64,000 nt of DNA from Viridibacterium curvum (GCF_039544165.1 NZ_BAABLD010000008.1:496001-560000), one strand, 5' to 3'. Counted from the stretch's first letter, positions 1 through 8,831 are shown. The notes: generated by a model not told the origin, from the letters alone. Program-made: numbers and translations.

Positions 1-1
1 G

Positions 2-148
2 CGCGACCCCCAACAGGCAATGACAAACCAGAAGTTGAGCTATGGCGCGCGCATGCTCGACTTGCTGCCAGACCCCAAAGGCGTACTACACCTCCACACC
101 CGGCTCGAAGAACTGCTGGTGCCTCGCACAACAGCACAGAAGCCCTGA
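2..148 (+). CDS. C-terminal fragment of an unidentified protein (cut by window edge)
   Basis: An open frame runs from the left edge to a TGA at 146-148 and encodes about 48 residues, including the stretch YGARMLDLLPDPKG. It ends 9 nt before the MFS gene on the same strand, so the two could be co-transcribed. I do not recognise the family. The case for it being real is the lack of stops up to the edge and the natural spacing to the next gene; the visible part is too short to assign a role. Confidence 0.35.
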   Translation, partial: RDPQQAMTNQKLSYGARMLDLLPDPKGVLHLHTRLEELLVPRTTAQKP

Positions 149-157
149 ACCACACAC

Positions 158-1348
158 ATGACCGAACGCCAGACCGCCCTGCTCCTCGCCGCCGCGCAGG
201 CGCTCTATCAAACCGCCACCGTGGTGATGATCACGGTCGGCGGCCTCGTCGGGCTGCAGCTCGCGCCTGATGCGCGACTGGCAACCTTGCCGCTGGCCGT
301 GGTGATGATTGCGAGCACGGCGGGGCGCATGCCGGCGGCCTGGGTGGTGCAGCGTGCTGGCTGGCGCGGGGGCTTTCTGATCGGCACGGGGCTGGGCGTG
401 GCGACGGGCATCGTCGGCGCGGTGGCGGTGGTGCTGCACAGTTTTGCGCTGTTCCTCGTGGCGAATGCGCTGCTGGGTTGTTATGGCGCGTTTGCGGGTT
501 ACTACCGCTTCACAGCGGCGGATGCAGCGAGCCCGGCGTTCCGCAGCCGGGCCTTGTCGTGGGTGGTGGCGGGTGGCGTGGTTGCAGCCTTGCTGGGGCC
601 TGCAATCGTGCGGCATGGCGATGCGCTGTTGCACAGCCTGCAGCTGGCGCCGTTCATGGTGCCGCTGTTGTCGATGTGCGTGCTGGGCCTGCTCGCAGCC
701 GTGGTGGTGTCGCGCCTGCAACTGGGCGGGCCGGCCACAACCGGCCAGGCAGATGAAAGCGGCGCGCGGCCGCTGGGCGAGCTCATGCGTCAGCCGCTCT
801 TCATCGTCTCCACGCTCTGCTCGACCGTGGGCTATGCGGTGATGGTGATGGTCATGACCGCCACGCCGCTCGCCATGTCGCTATGCGGGCTGCCGCTGGC
901 AAGTTCGGCCACGGTCATACAGTGGCACGTGCTGGGCATGTTTGTGCCTTCATTCTTCACGGGCAACCTCATTAAACGCTTCGGCGTGTTGCCGGTGATG
1001 ACGGTGGGCGTGTTGTGCCTGGGCGGGCATGTGGCGATTGCCTTGTCAGGCCAGAGCTACAACAATTTCGCCAGCGGCCTGATTTTGCTGGGCGTGGGCT
1101 GGAACTTCCTGTTCGTCGGCGCGAGCGTGCTGCTCACCGATTGCTACCGCCCGGCCGAGCGGGCACGCACGCAAGCTGCACATGATCTGATCGTGTACGG
1201 TGTCACCAGCGTCGCCTCGCTGGGCGCCGGCAGCCTGCTTGCCGCGTTCGGCTGGCAGGCGGTCAATCTGGCGGCCCTGCCCGCCTTGTTGATGGCCACC
1301 CTCGCGATGATGCATAGGGCATTGCAAACCCGTCGGAAGATTGCATGA
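158..1348 (+). CDS. MFS transporter
   Basis: This 396-residue protein is almost entirely hydrophobic, with about 12 predicted membrane segments. Short basic loops such as VVQRAGWRGG near residues 65-75 are typical of the loop between helices 2 and 3 of the major facilitator superfamily. It would be an inner-membrane secondary transporter; the substrate cannot be read from the sequence. The stop overlaps the start of the following lipoprotein gene in an ATGA, so translation is probably coupled. The ATG at 158 is the first in frame after the upstream stop. Family call is firm; direction and substrate are unknown. Confidence 0.8.
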   Translation: MTERQTALLLAAAQALYQTATVVMITVGGLVGLQLAPDARLATLPLAVVMIASTAGRMPAAWVVQRAGWRGGFLIGTGLGVATGIVGAVAVVLHSFALFLVANALLGCYGAFAGYYRFTAADAASPAFRSRALSWVVAGGVVAALLGPAIVRHGDALLHSLQLAPFMVPLLSMCVLGLLAAVVVSRLQLGGPATTGQADESGARPLGELMRQPLFIVSTLCSTVGYAVMVMVMTATPLAMSLCGLPLASSATVIQWHVLGMFVPSFFTGNLIKRFGVLPVMTVGVLCLGGHVAIALSGQSYNNFASGLILLGVGWNFLFVGASVLLTDCYRPAERARTQAAHDLIVYGVTSVASLGAGSLLAAFGWQAVNLAALPALLMATLAMMHRALQTRRKIA

Positions 1349-2313
1349 AACAAATCCTGCTGATCCTGCTGCTTGCTGCACTCACGGCCTGTGCCAGCGC
1401 ACCGAAGCCGGCGCCTTCTTTCGTGCCGCTGCCAGAGGCCGCGCGTGCGCAGCTCAAGGGCGTTGAGGTGCTGATTGGCGTGGGCCAGCAGGAGATCGAG
1501 ATCGGCAATCCTGATTACGCCTGGCTGCCGCTGCAGCGTTCGGGGCAGTACGGGCTGCTCTCGTTTGGCGGCGGAGCCCAACTTGGCATCCACGCCCGCG
1601 CCAGCAACGGGCAGGAGGCGCTGTTCTTGCTCGCCGCCATACTCACCATCGGCCTCGTCGGCAGCGCCGTGGGCCTCGTCGTCGGCACCGGCGAGGCGGG
1701 CGTCGAGGGCTACCAGCAAATGATGGCCAACCGTGCCGCCGCGCCCCTGCAACGCAGCGCGGCGGGCTTCGATTTCGGTCAGCGCTTCAGCGAAGCGCTG
1801 ACCGGCGAAGGCGGGCCACAGGTTCTGCTCAAAAACGGACAGATCAGTTTCGTGCAGCCTGCAACGCCACAGAACTTCGAGGCCTTCCACGCCATGTCGG
1901 CCCATGACGCGGTGCTGATCGTCAACATGCGTTACGCAATGAGCACCGACCTCAACACGCTGGTGCTGAAAACCGAGGCGAGCCTGATTCCGAAGTCGGA
2001 TGCGATGTGGCGCCTGCAGTACGAGGCGTATCGCAAGGGCCAGCGCATGGACAAGCTGCCGGGCAAGCTGCAGACCGATCCGCTGCACGCGCTGTACCGC
2101 CGCGTGTTGCGTTATGAAGCGCGCCTGCCGGTGAAGCAGGGTGATCGCGAAAAGGCCGCGATGGACTGGGTGAAGGACGACGCCAGACTTCTGCTGGCCA
2201 GCTTCAACGAAGGGCTGGAGGCCACCGCGCGTGCGCTGGCTGCCGACCTGTCGGGCCGCGAACCCGCAGGCAACATGGACAAGGCCGGCGTCACCTTGCT
2301 CCAGAAACGCTGA
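1345..2313 (+). CDS. predicted outer-membrane or periplasmic lipoprotein
   Basis: The 322-residue product begins with a lipoprotein signal peptide, MKQILLILLLAALTAC, with lipobox LTAC and Cys16 as the lipidated residue. A small hydrophobic glycine-rich stretch near residues 95-115 (LLAAILTIGLVGSAVGLVVG) could be membrane-inserting. The rest is soluble and matches no family I recognise. It starts in an ATGA overlap with the MFS gene and is followed after 11 nt by a LysE-type exporter, so the three are probably one transcript. A link to transport is inferred only from this context. Confidence 0.7.
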   Translation: MKQILLILLLAALTACASAPKPAPSFVPLPEAARAQLKGVEVLIGVGQQEIEIGNPDYAWLPLQRSGQYGLLSFGGGAQLGIHARASNGQEALFLLAAILTIGLVGSAVGLVVGTGEAGVEGYQQMMANRAAAPLQRSAAGFDFGQRFSEALTGEGGPQVLLKNGQISFVQPATPQNFEAFHAMSAHDAVLIVNMRYAMSTDLNTLVLKTEASLIPKSDAMWRLQYEAYRKGQRMDKLPGKLQTDPLHALYRRVLRYEARLPVKQGDREKAAMDWVKDDARLLLASFNEGLEATARALAADLSGREPAGNMDKAGVTLLQKR

Positions 2314-2324
2314 CGCGAAACTGC

Positions 2325-2978
2325 ATGTTCTACGGCATCACCGATCTCACGACCTACATCCTCGGCTCGATCTTCATCGTGCTGCTGCCGGGCCCGAACT
2401 CGCTGTTCGTGATGACCGTCGCGTCTCGCGAAGGGGTCATACGCGGCTATCGCGGGGCTTGCGGCATCTTCGTTGGCGACACGGTGCTGATGCTGCTTGC
2501 CGCCTCGGGCGTGGCCGGCCTGCTGCGCACCACACCGGCGCTGTTCATGGTGGTGAAGGTGGCCGGCGCAGGCTGGCTGGCCTGGCTGGGCTGGGGTCTG
2601 CTACGTGCAGCCTGGCAAACCTGGCGCACACGGCACGACGCTGCGCTGCCGCCCGCCGACACGACGCCGCTGGCGGCCACACCGTTCCGTACGGCGCTCA
2701 TCATCAGCCTGATGAATCCCAAGGCGATCCTGTTCTTCATCTCCTTCTTCATCCAGTTTGTCTCGCCGCATTACGAACACCCTGCGCTGTCCTTCCTGAT
2801 CCTCGGCAGCATCCTGCAGGTGCTCAGCGCGCTGTACCTCTCGGCGCTGATCTTTGGCGGCGCGCATCTGGCCGAGCAGTTCCGCGAGCGGCGCCGGCTC
2901 GCTGCACTGGCCACGGCGCTCGTCGGTGGGGTCTTTGCCGCCTTTGCGCTGAAGCTGGCACTGGCCAGCGCCAGCTGA
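2325..2978 (+). CDS. LysE/RhtB family amino-acid exporter
   Basis: The 217-residue membrane protein has about six hydrophobic segments. It carries the family's N-terminal signature near residues 19-35 (LLPGPNSLFVMTVASREG) and the mid-protein SLMNPKAILFF motif (around residues 128-139). LysE/RhtB proteins export amino acids or related small molecules across the inner membrane by proton antiport; the substrate here cannot be specified. It follows the lipoprotein gene by 11 nt on the same strand, suggesting one operon. Length is normal for the family. Confidence 0.88.
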   Translation: MFYGITDLTTYILGSIFIVLLPGPNSLFVMTVASREGVIRGYRGACGIFVGDTVLMLLAASGVAGLLRTTPALFMVVKVAGAGWLAWLGWGLLRAAWQTWRTRHDAALPPADTTPLAATPFRTALIISLMNPKAILFFISFFIQFVSPHYEHPALSFLILGSILQVLSALYLSALIFGGAHLAEQFRERRRLAALATALVGGVFAAFALKLALASAS

Positions 2979-3056
2979 CGAGCTGGGAACGCATGACTTC
3001 GCAACTGACTGCCGCGTCAAAGACAGGGCGTTCAGCCACATCACGCTGAAGCGCGA

Positions 3057-3401
3057 TCAAGTCTTCGTCGCCTCACGACTGTGCCGATCGCGGCGCGCCA
3101 GGAGATGGTAGAGACCCAGTACAGCGTTCGCGCTGAACACGGCGGCGAGCAGATTGACCGCGTAATTCACCAGCAGGCTGACCAGCGGATTGGCCAAGGT
3201 CGATACGACGTGGCCGGACGTGGCCACACTATTCGTCGCCCAGCCGCCGAGTACGCCGCCCGCCACACCCAGGGCCAGATTGCGGGCCACGCCCGGATTG
3301 AGGACGATGTCCATGAAAATGCCCTGACCACTGGAATGGAAGCGTCGATGGGCCATGAGGCCCGCGACGATGCCGAGGATGATCCAGGTCGCGATCGCCA
3401 T
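3057..3401 (-). CDS. GlsB/YeaQ/YmgE-like stress-response membrane protein
   Basis: The 114-residue protein opens with MAIATWIILGIVAGLMAHR, then a glycine-rich membrane segment (LGVAGGVLGGW, residues about 43-53) and a third hydrophobic segment near residues 70-95. This is the layout of the transglycosylase-associated/GlsB small membrane family, which is stress-induced in many bacteria. The start at 3401 is chosen because AAAGG lies at the right distance upstream and homology begins there; the frame continues further upstream without a plausible start site. At 114 residues it is longer than the usual 80-90, with a charged C-terminal tail. A CRP-like palindrome lies about 160 nt upstream. Confidence 0.75.
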   Translation of the reverse strand: MAIATWIILGIVAGLMAHRRFHSSGQGIFMDIVLNPGVARNLALGVAGGVLGGWATNSVATSGHVVSTLANPLVSLLVNYAVNLLAAVFSANAVLGLYHLLARRDRHSREATKT

Positions 3402-3561
3402 GCTGTCCGCCTTTCTTGGAGGCACCGCGGCAGCCGGCGAACATGTCGCTGCGCTCTGCCCACACCACAGTGCGGTGGTCTCTGGCGTCCCCGCATTGCG
3501 CCACACTGTCGGGATCACCAATTGTCTGGCAGGCAGCGTATGACACGGAGCTGAGAGCGTC

Positions 3562-3577
3562 TGTCCGCTAGCGCACA
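3562..3577. promoter_or_regulatory. CRP/FNR-type palindrome, site A
   Basis: TGTCCGCTAGCGCACA is a nearly perfect inverted repeat with the 5-6-5 geometry of CRP-family operators. The same element recurs at 4962, 5812 and 8893, each time next to a gene of the stress island. It sits about 160 nt upstream of the GlsB-like gene. Binding by the Crp/Fnr proteins encoded at 5068 and 7395 is inference. Confidence 0.5.
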
Positions 3578-3653
3578 GAGCGCGCAGGCAGTAGCTTGCG
3601 GTAGCAAGACGGCATAGCGGGAGCCGCCGCGCCGTGAACCGTCCTGGCGGCAG

Positions 3654-3673
3654 TGTCCGTTGGCTAGCGTACA
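3654..3673. promoter_or_regulatory. degenerate relative of the CRP-like palindrome, site B
   Basis: TGTCCGTTGGCTAGCGTACA keeps the outer TGTCCG and the CTAGCGTACA half of the motif, but the spacing is 4 nt longer than in the other sites. It lies about 60 nt upstream of the small acidic protein gene at 3732. The altered spacing makes it a weak candidate operator. Confidence 0.25.
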
Positions 3674-3731
3674 GCCGCCGCAAGCAATTTGATCCATCGT
3701 CGACGCCTGCCCACCATCAGGAGTCATCACC

Positions 3732-3935
3732 ATGAAATCCACGCAGCGAGGACAGGAAAGCTTGAGAGTCGGGATGGATCGTGACATCGAAGACGAAGAT
3801 CCCCTGGTCGTCTTCGCACCGGAATTCGAGGTCGAAGACGAAGTGCTGATCCTCACCCACGAGACCAGCAGCGAAACCGTCTCGTGGGAAGCACGTTCCG
3901 TCCAGCTCCTGCACACCTTCACGAAACATCGCTAG
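3732..3935 (+). CDS. small acidic hypothetical protein
   Basis: The frame encodes 67 residues rich in Asp and Glu (for example DRDIEDEDPLVVFAPEFEVEDE), with no membrane segment, signal peptide or cysteine. A good AGGAG lies 8 nt upstream of the ATG at 3732, supporting translation. It is divergent from the GlsB-like gene, and a degenerate CRP-like palindrome lies about 60 nt upstream. That places it in the local stress group, but I recognise no family and cannot give a function. Confidence 0.55.
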   Translation: MKSTQRGQESLRVGMDRDIEDEDPLVVFAPEFEVEDEVLILTHETSSETVSWEARSVQLLHTFTKHR

Positions 3936-3955
3936 CCACCTGTCTGGCCCGGCAC

Positions 3956-4786
3956 TCAGTGCGACAACAGGATGCTGTGAGAGGCGTGCCGCAAGAGATC
4001 GTAAGTCACACCCCCGAGTGAGCGCTCATTGAGCCGGCTGTGCCCACTGGCCCCTGCAATCAGGAGGTCGGCACGAAGTTCCCGTGCCAGGTCGCGCAGG
4101 TGGCTGGCGTCGTTGTCCGCAGAGGTGGTAACCATGGTCTCGGCATGCACTGCATGCCGCTGCAACCAGATGGCAACATCGTCGAGCTGACTGTGTGCTG
4201 GATGCCGCAGATGAATGCCCGGCGTGATCTCGACCAGAATGACATGCTGCGCCGCCTGCAGGAATGGCAGTCCGTCGGCGATGGCGCGCCGCGCTTCCCG
4301 CGTGTCCTTCCAGCCCACCAGCACCTGGTTGAGGTGCAGCACGTCAATTTCGGCCGGGATGATCAGGACCGGGCGACCGGCGCGCATGAGGAGGTCAAAA
4401 TTGTTGGCGTGCCGGACGGTGTCAAAGTCTTGTTCCGCCACGCGTCCGGTAATGAGAAGGTCCGCCGCACGTGACTCGTGCGCCAGCACCTCGGCGATAG
4501 GGCTGCTCGTCAGGGCAGAGCGCCAGCTGACCTTGCCGGCGCGATCAGCCAACGCGGTGCGAAAGATGACCTCCATCCTCACCATCTCGGCTTTGAGTTG
4601 CGCAACATCCCGCGCGACGATGTCGCCAAAAGCCAGCTCCTCTCCGCGATAGCCTGGCGCTGGCTGAGAGGCCGTGAAACCGATGACGCCAGCATCGAAG
4701 TGATCGGCGATGCCTGCCGCGACATGCAGCAAGCCATCGTAGCGCTGCCCCAGTTGCAGATTGACCATCAGACTGACGTAGCTCAT
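3956..4786 (-). CDS. tandem-domain universal stress protein (UspA family)
   Basis: The 276-residue cytoplasmic protein has two Usp-like halves. The first (residues about 1-145) starts MSYVSLMVNLQLGQRYDG. The second (about 150-276) contains VLVGWKDTREARRAI and ends with the nucleotide-binding-type signature LIAGASGHSRLNERSLGG, followed by the C-terminal strand SHSILLSH. Tandem UspA proteins of this kind are induced by starvation or oxidative stress. The start at 4786 is set by a perfect AGGAGG 6 nt upstream. It is divergent from the Crp/Fnr gene at 5068, and a CRP-like site lies between them. Confidence 0.88.
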   Translation of the reverse strand: MSYVSLMVNLQLGQRYDGLLHVAAGIADHFDAGVIGFTASQPAPGYRGEELAFGDIVARDVAQLKAEMVRMEVIFRTALADRAGKVSWRSALTSSPIAEVLAHESRAADLLITGRVAEQDFDTVRHANNFDLLMRAGRPVLIIPAEIDVLHLNQVLVGWKDTREARRAIADGLPFLQAAQHVILVEITPGIHLRHPAHSQLDDVAIWLQRHAVHAETMVTTSADNDASHLRDLARELRADLLIAGASGHSRLNERSLGGVTYDLLRHASHSILLSH

Positions 4787-4961
4787 GTCATCCTCCTGTG
4801 CGCCGCTGCCTGGCCAACACGACTCAAGTCGGCACGCAAAGGGCGAGCGTGCCCGCGGGCAAGCGCCTTGTCGGTACGCCATCGCACTCAGACGGCTCGC
4901 GGATCAGCAGGCTTTGCCGCGTTGCCATGCCCTCAGCCTATCGTCAGTATCGATATCGGTA

Positions 4962-4977
4962 GGTGCGCTATCGAACA
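4962..4977. promoter_or_regulatory. CRP/FNR-type palindrome, site C
   Basis: GGTGCGCTATCGAACA matches the island motif TGTGCGCTAGCGGACA at 13 of 16 positions. It lies between the divergent usp gene (about 176 nt from its start) and the first Crp/Fnr gene (about 90 nt from its start), so it could serve either, including autoregulation. Functional assignment is inference. Confidence 0.4.
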
Positions 4978-5067
4978 TACGGTGTAGGCTGCAATCCCTA
5001 GACTTCACTCCGTCGAGCGCCTTCGTCCGCGGTACCGGCAAACGGCAGATTTCCAAGAGGAACCTTG

Positions 5068-5787
5068 ATGGTTGCTTTCTCCGAAGCGCGCAGCAACCGT
5101 CTGCTCGCCGTCCTGCCCGATGCGGAATGGGCGCGCTGGCAAGAGCAGCTCGAGATGGTGGAGATGCCGCTCGGTCAGGTGCTTTACGAGTCCGGCGCCA
5201 CCCTGCATCACGTGTACTTTCCGGCGACGGCCATCGTGTCCCTGCTGTACGTGATGGAGAACGGCGCCTCCGCCGAGATTGCCGTCGTCGGCAACGAGGG
5301 CATGATTGGCGTTGCCCTGTTCATGGGCGGCGAATCCACGCCCAGCCGCGCCGTCGTGCAGAGTGCGGGCTACGGCTTCCGCTTGCGCGCGCGGCTCATG
5401 CTGGAAGAATTCAATCGAGCCGGCCCCGTCATGCATCTGCTGCTGCGCTACACCCAGGCCCTGATCACCCAGATGGCACAGACTGCCGCGTGCAACCGCC
5501 ATCACTCGCTGGACCAGCAGCTGTGTCGCTGGCTGCTGCTGAGCATGGACAGGCTGAGTGGCAGTCAGCTGACCATGACCCAGGAACTGATCGCCAACAT
5601 GCTGGGTGTGCGCCGCGAAGGGGTCACGGAAGCCGCACTCAAACTGCAGAAAGCGGGCTTGATCCGCTATGCGCGGGGCCACATCAACGTGCTGGATCGG
5701 CCGGGACTGGAAGCCCGGACCTGCGAATGCTATGCCGTCGTCAAGCGGGAATACGACCGTCTGCTGCCGGATCAGGTAGCGACCTGA
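5068..5787 (+). CDS. Crp/Fnr-family transcriptional regulator (first paralogue)
   Basis: The 239-residue protein has an N-terminal cyclic-nucleotide-binding-type beta roll with family segments VYFPATAIVSLLYVMENGAS and IAVVGNEGMIGV. A C-terminal winged helix-turn-helix follows (TMTQELIANMLGVRREGVTE, residues about 170-190). It lacks the N-terminal cysteine cluster of Fnr, so an iron-sulfur oxygen sensor is unlikely; the ligand is unknown. The ATG at 5068 is preferred over the adjacent TTG at 5065, with AAGAGG upstream. A second paralogue lies at 7395 and the CFA-synthase homologue sits between them. CRP-like palindromes flank the gene. Confidence 0.88.
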   Translation: MVAFSEARSNRLLAVLPDAEWARWQEQLEMVEMPLGQVLYESGATLHHVYFPATAIVSLLYVMENGASAEIAVVGNEGMIGVALFMGGESTPSRAVVQSAGYGFRLRARLMLEEFNRAGPVMHLLLRYTQALITQMAQTAACNRHHSLDQQLCRWLLLSMDRLSGSQLTMTQELIANMLGVRREGVTEAALKLQKAGLIRYARGHINVLDRPGLEARTCECYAVVKREYDRLLPDQVAT

Positions 5788-5811
5788 GCGGCAAACGCGG
5801 CCTGCGCGGTA

Positions 5812-5827
5812 TGTGCGCTAGCAGACA
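5812..5827. promoter_or_regulatory. CRP/FNR-type palindrome, site D
   Basis: TGTGCGCTAGCAGACA lies 130 nt upstream of the CFA-synthase homologue and 25 nt downstream of the first Crp/Fnr gene. It differs from the island consensus at one position. Its position in the only gap before the synthase suggests control of that gene; this is inferred from position and recurrence. Confidence 0.5.
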
Positions 5828-5956
5828 GTCAGGCTTTTGCGCGCACCCCATACTGCCCGCACCTGTCCGTCGCGCGACGGCCGGTCCAGCAGGAGGAAGC
5901 CGACATGAAGACAGGGACGCTGCCGTTGAGCATGCCCCCGGGCGGGACGACCCGCC

Positions 5957-7324
5957 ATGAATGACCCTCGCCGCTGCGTGGCGCTGGCGGAAGCAAAGCG
6001 CAGCGATCCGGTCGTCCAGCTGTTGTTGCGACTGTTCCGCGGTTTCCACGGCCGGCTTGGCCTGCGCCTGTGGAACGACGAGACCCTGACGCTGGGCGCG
6101 CAACATGCCGATGAACCGGCCCCGCCTTTCACCCTGGTACTGCGGAATCCCGCCGTGGTGCGAACGATGTTGCTGGGGCGCAATCCCTTGCGCCTCGCTG
6201 AAGCGCACTTCCGGGGTGACATCGACATCGAGGGGGGCTTCTTCGCAGCGCTGGATCTCAAGAACCATCTGCACGCAATCCGCCTATCTCTGCGGGACCG
6301 ACTCCACACGGCACTGACGGCATTCCGCCTGCGTGCGACCCGGCATGACCCGGTTGTCGCGGCAGCAACGCGCGCGCAGCCCCCTGCGAAATCCTCGCTG
6401 CACGGACGTATCGTGAAGGCGCATTCGCGACCCGAAAATCGCGCCGCGATCCAGTTCCATTACGACGTCTCCAACGACTTCTATGCCTTGTGGCTGGACA
6501 AGGCCATGGTCTATTCCTGCGCCTACTTCGAAAGCGAATCCACAAGCCTTGAGCAAGCGCAGCAAGCCAAGTTGGACTACATCTGCCGCAAACTCCAGCT
6601 CCAGCCCGGTGACCGACTGCTGGACATCGGATGCGGCTGGGGGGCGCTGATCCTGCACGCCGCCAGGCACTATGGCGTGAATGCCTACGGCATCACCCTG
6701 AGTCGGCCACAACTGGCGGTGGTGCAGGAACGCATCGCCGAGGCTGGCCTGACGAACCGCGTGAAAGTCGAGTTGCGTGATTATCGCGATCTCGAAGGCA
6801 TCAATGCCTACGAGAAGATTGCCAGCGTCGGCATGTTCGAACACGTCGGCCTGAAGAACCTTCCGGTCTACTTCGCCACGGCACATCGTTTGCTCGTGCC
6901 GGGTGGGCTGTTCCTCAATCACGGCATCACGCACGACGTGGAAGGCTGGGAGAAGACGCTGTACACCGAGTTCATCAATCGCTACGTCTTCCCGGACGGC
7001 CAGCTCGACACAATGAGCAATATCCAGCGGGGCATGGAGCGGGTCGGCTTCGAGATCGCCGATGTGGAAGGTTTGCGTGCGCACTACGCTCTGACCCTGC
7101 GGCACTGGGTGGCAAGACTGGAGCAACATCACGACGCCGCGCTGCGCCATGTCAGCGAGGCGACCTGGCGCGTCTGGCGACTGTACATGGCCGCTTGCGC
7201 GCTCGATTTCGAGTCGGGCGAGACAGGCGTCTACCAGATTCTCGCCAGCAAGCGAACGGCCGGGCCGATCCAGCTGCCACTGACACGGCGGCATCTTTAC
7301 CCGACAAGCGCGGACACGATTTGA
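5957..7324 (+). CDS. cyclopropane-fatty-acyl-phospholipid synthase family methyltransferase
   Basis: The 455-residue protein has an N-terminal lipid-binding-like region (to about residue 150) and a SAM-dependent methyltransferase domain. The conserved IQFHYDVSNDFYALWLD block is near residue 166 and the SAM motif LLDIGCGWGALILHAARHYG near residue 221. A MFEHVG motif and a basic C-terminal helical region follow. Enzymes of this family add a methylene bridge, or a methyl group, to unsaturated acyl chains of membrane phospholipids and raise stress tolerance. It lies between two Crp/Fnr paralogues with CRP-like site D upstream. Exact chemistry (cyclopropanation or another methylation) cannot be decided here. 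Confidence 0.88.
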   Translation: MNDPRRCVALAEAKRSDPVVQLLLRLFRGFHGRLGLRLWNDETLTLGAQHADEPAPPFTLVLRNPAVVRTMLLGRNPLRLAEAHFRGDIDIEGGFFAALDLKNHLHAIRLSLRDRLHTALTAFRLRATRHDPVVAAATRAQPPAKSSLHGRIVKAHSRPENRAAIQFHYDVSNDFYALWLDKAMVYSCAYFESESTSLEQAQQAKLDYICRKLQLQPGDRLLDIGCGWGALILHAARHYGVNAYGITLSRPQLAVVQERIAEAGLTNRVKVELRDYRDLEGINAYEKIASVGMFEHVGLKNLPVYFATAHRLLVPGGLFLNHGITHDVEGWEKTLYTEFINRYVFPDGQLDTMSNIQRGMERVGFEIADVEGLRAHYALTLRHWVARLEQHHDAALRHVSEATWRVWRLYMAACALDFESGETGVYQILASKRTAGPIQLPLTRRHLYPTSADTI

Positions 7325-7394
7325 GCGCCACACGGCGCACAGCGTACGGCAGGCGCTCCGCCATGCCAGCCACACAACGAGAACGAACGTCACC

Positions 7395-8084
7395 GTGCGC
7401 AATGCCGAAAATCGCTTGATGTCACAACTGCCGCTCAAGGATCGCAAGCGCTTGCAGTCGCTGTGCGTGCCGGTGGAGCTGAGCCTCTCACAGGTCCTCA
7501 GCGAGCCCGGCGAAACGACACGCTGCGTCTACTTCCCCTCGGCGGCGTTTGTCTCCCTGCTGGCCGTCACGGCAGGCAAGCCCGGCATCGAGGTGGCGAT
7601 GATCGGCTCTGAAGGCATGCTCGGTGCCGAAATCGGACTGGGCGTGACGACAGCGCCCCTGCGTACCCTGGTACAGGGCTCCGGCCTGGCCTGGCGCGTC
7701 GGGGCCACGAGCTTCGGCCACGAACTGGCGCGCAGTCCGGCGCTGCAAGCCTGCGTGCGTCGCTACGTCCATGTGCTGATGATGCAACTGGCGACGTCGG
7801 CAGTGTGCCTGCACTATCACGCCATCACGCCACGTCTGGCACGCTGGCTGTTGATGAGTCAGGATCGGGCACATGCCCGCAGCATTCATGTCACCCACGA
7901 GTTTCTCGCCAGCATGATGGGCGTGCGCCGTGTGAGCGTCACGACGGCGGCCAGTGCCCTGCAGCGCAGCGGCCTGATCATCTATCACCGCGGGGAACTC
8001 ACCGTGCTGGATCGCAAGGGGCTGGAGAACGCGGCCTGCGATTGCTACCGCGCCGGCCGGCAGGCGTACACCGAACTTCTCTGA
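7395..8084 (+). CDS. Crp/Fnr-family transcriptional regulator (second paralogue)
   Basis: The 229-residue protein parallels the regulator at 5068: beta-roll segments RCVYFPSAAFVSLLAV and VAMIGSEGMLGAE, then a winged helix-turn-helix (VTHEFLASMMGVRRVSVTTA). The GTG at 7395 is preferred over the ATG at 7419 because the two paralogues align from there (NRLLAVLP against NRLMSQLP). No Fnr-type cysteine cluster is present. The recognition helices differ between the paralogues, so their DNA specificities may differ. It is convergent with the VIT-family gene. Confidence 0.85.
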   Translation: MRNAENRLMSQLPLKDRKRLQSLCVPVELSLSQVLSEPGETTRCVYFPSAAFVSLLAVTAGKPGIEVAMIGSEGMLGAEIGLGVTTAPLRTLVQGSGLAWRVGATSFGHELARSPALQACVRRYVHVLMMQLATSAVCLHYHAITPRLARWLLMSQDRAHARSIHVTHEFLASMMGVRRVSVTTAASALQRSGLIIYHRGELTVLDRKGLENAACDCYRAGRQAYTELL

Positions 8085-8144
8085 CGCGATCGTTCGGGCC
8101 TCGCCTCGCCGGGCGTTCCACCACGACCCGATACGACCGGCTGC

Positions 8145-8831
8145 TCAGGGCAGCTGAGACCCCAGAAGGGTCATGAGGGCCATGGTCAGAATGCTCCACA
8201 TGCCGATGCGCATGACCCCAGGCATGACTGCGCAGTGTCGCGCACGGGAGACCGCGATGCTCAGCACGGCCAGCGTCAGCAGGGAGGCGATCGTGACCCA
8301 CAGCATCAGGTTTTCCCTGCTGCTGGCGGCGACCGCCAGGGGTAGGGCCGCGCCTATCGCAACGTTCGCTGCAGCCGCCCACACCCGCGCTGCGGGCAGC
8401 GAGTGACGAACGGGCTTGAAGCCGAGCTCTTCCCGCGTGTGGAAGCCAAAAGCATCGTGCTCCATGAGTTCGGCCGCCACCTTGGCCGCCAGGCCCGGGT
8501 TCAGGCCGCGGCGCGTGTAGCTGGCAGCGAGGACGCTACGCTCCTCGCCCGGTGTACTGTCCATCGTGTTGTGCTCGCGAAGCTGTTCAGCTTCATCGCT
8601 TTCCTGCCTGGCATGGGTCGCCACGTGCGTCCTTGCGGCCGTGACCAGTGCACCAACTGCCAGCGCACATGTACCCGCGACAAGGATCTGCCGATGGCTG
8701 GCCCCGGACGAAGCGATGCCCAGGATGAAACCGGATCCGAGCAGGATGCCGTGACTGATGCCGGGCAAGGTCATGCGCAGGCCTTGCTGTAACGCATCGA
8801 GATGCAGGGGGCGGAGGGTGAAGGCAGTCAT
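8145..8831 (-). CDS. VIT1/CCC1-family membrane protein
   Basis: The 228-residue protein has two N-terminal hydrophobic segments (GISHGILLGSGFILGIASSG and ILVAGTCALAVGALVTAA). A charged cytoplasmic segment contains YTRRGLNPGLAAKVAAELM and HTREELGF, and three C-terminal membrane helices follow. The mid-segment is the hallmark of the VIT1/CCC1 family, whose eukaryotic members move Fe2+/Mn2+ into vacuoles. The start at 8831 has AAGGA in place. The usual N-terminal family residues are partly diverged, so metal transport is plausible but not certain. A CRP-like palindrome is about 60 nt upstream. Confidence 0.7.
   Translation of the reverse strand: MTAFTLRPLHLDALQQGLRMTLPGISHGILLGSGFILGIASSGASHRQILVAGTCALAVGALVTAARTHVATHARQESDEAEQLREHNTMDSTPGEERSVLAASYTRRGLNPGLAAKVAAELMEHDAFGFHTREELGFKPVRHSLPAARVWAAAANVAIGAALPLAVAASSRENLMLWVTIASLLTLAVLSIAVSRARHCAVMPGVMRIGMWSILTMALMTLLGSQLP

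Larger units (their letters stand above)
3402..3731. other. intergenic region between divergent stress genes
   Basis: This 330-nt gap separates the divergent GlsB-like gene and the small acidic protein gene. It holds one good 16-bp CRP-geometry palindrome (3562-3577) and one degenerate relative (3654-3673). The remaining sequence shows no convincing open frame and no intrinsic terminator. It is probably a two-way promoter region, but no clear sigma-70 hexamers could be fixed by eye. Confidence 0.5.

Noticed and set aside
1144..2088. 314-codon minus-strand frame opposite the lipoprotein gene
   Set aside because: It is typical antisense openness of GC-rich DNA, with Arg/Gln/His-rich composition and no recognisable domain. 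The plus-strand gene has a signal peptide and coupled start.
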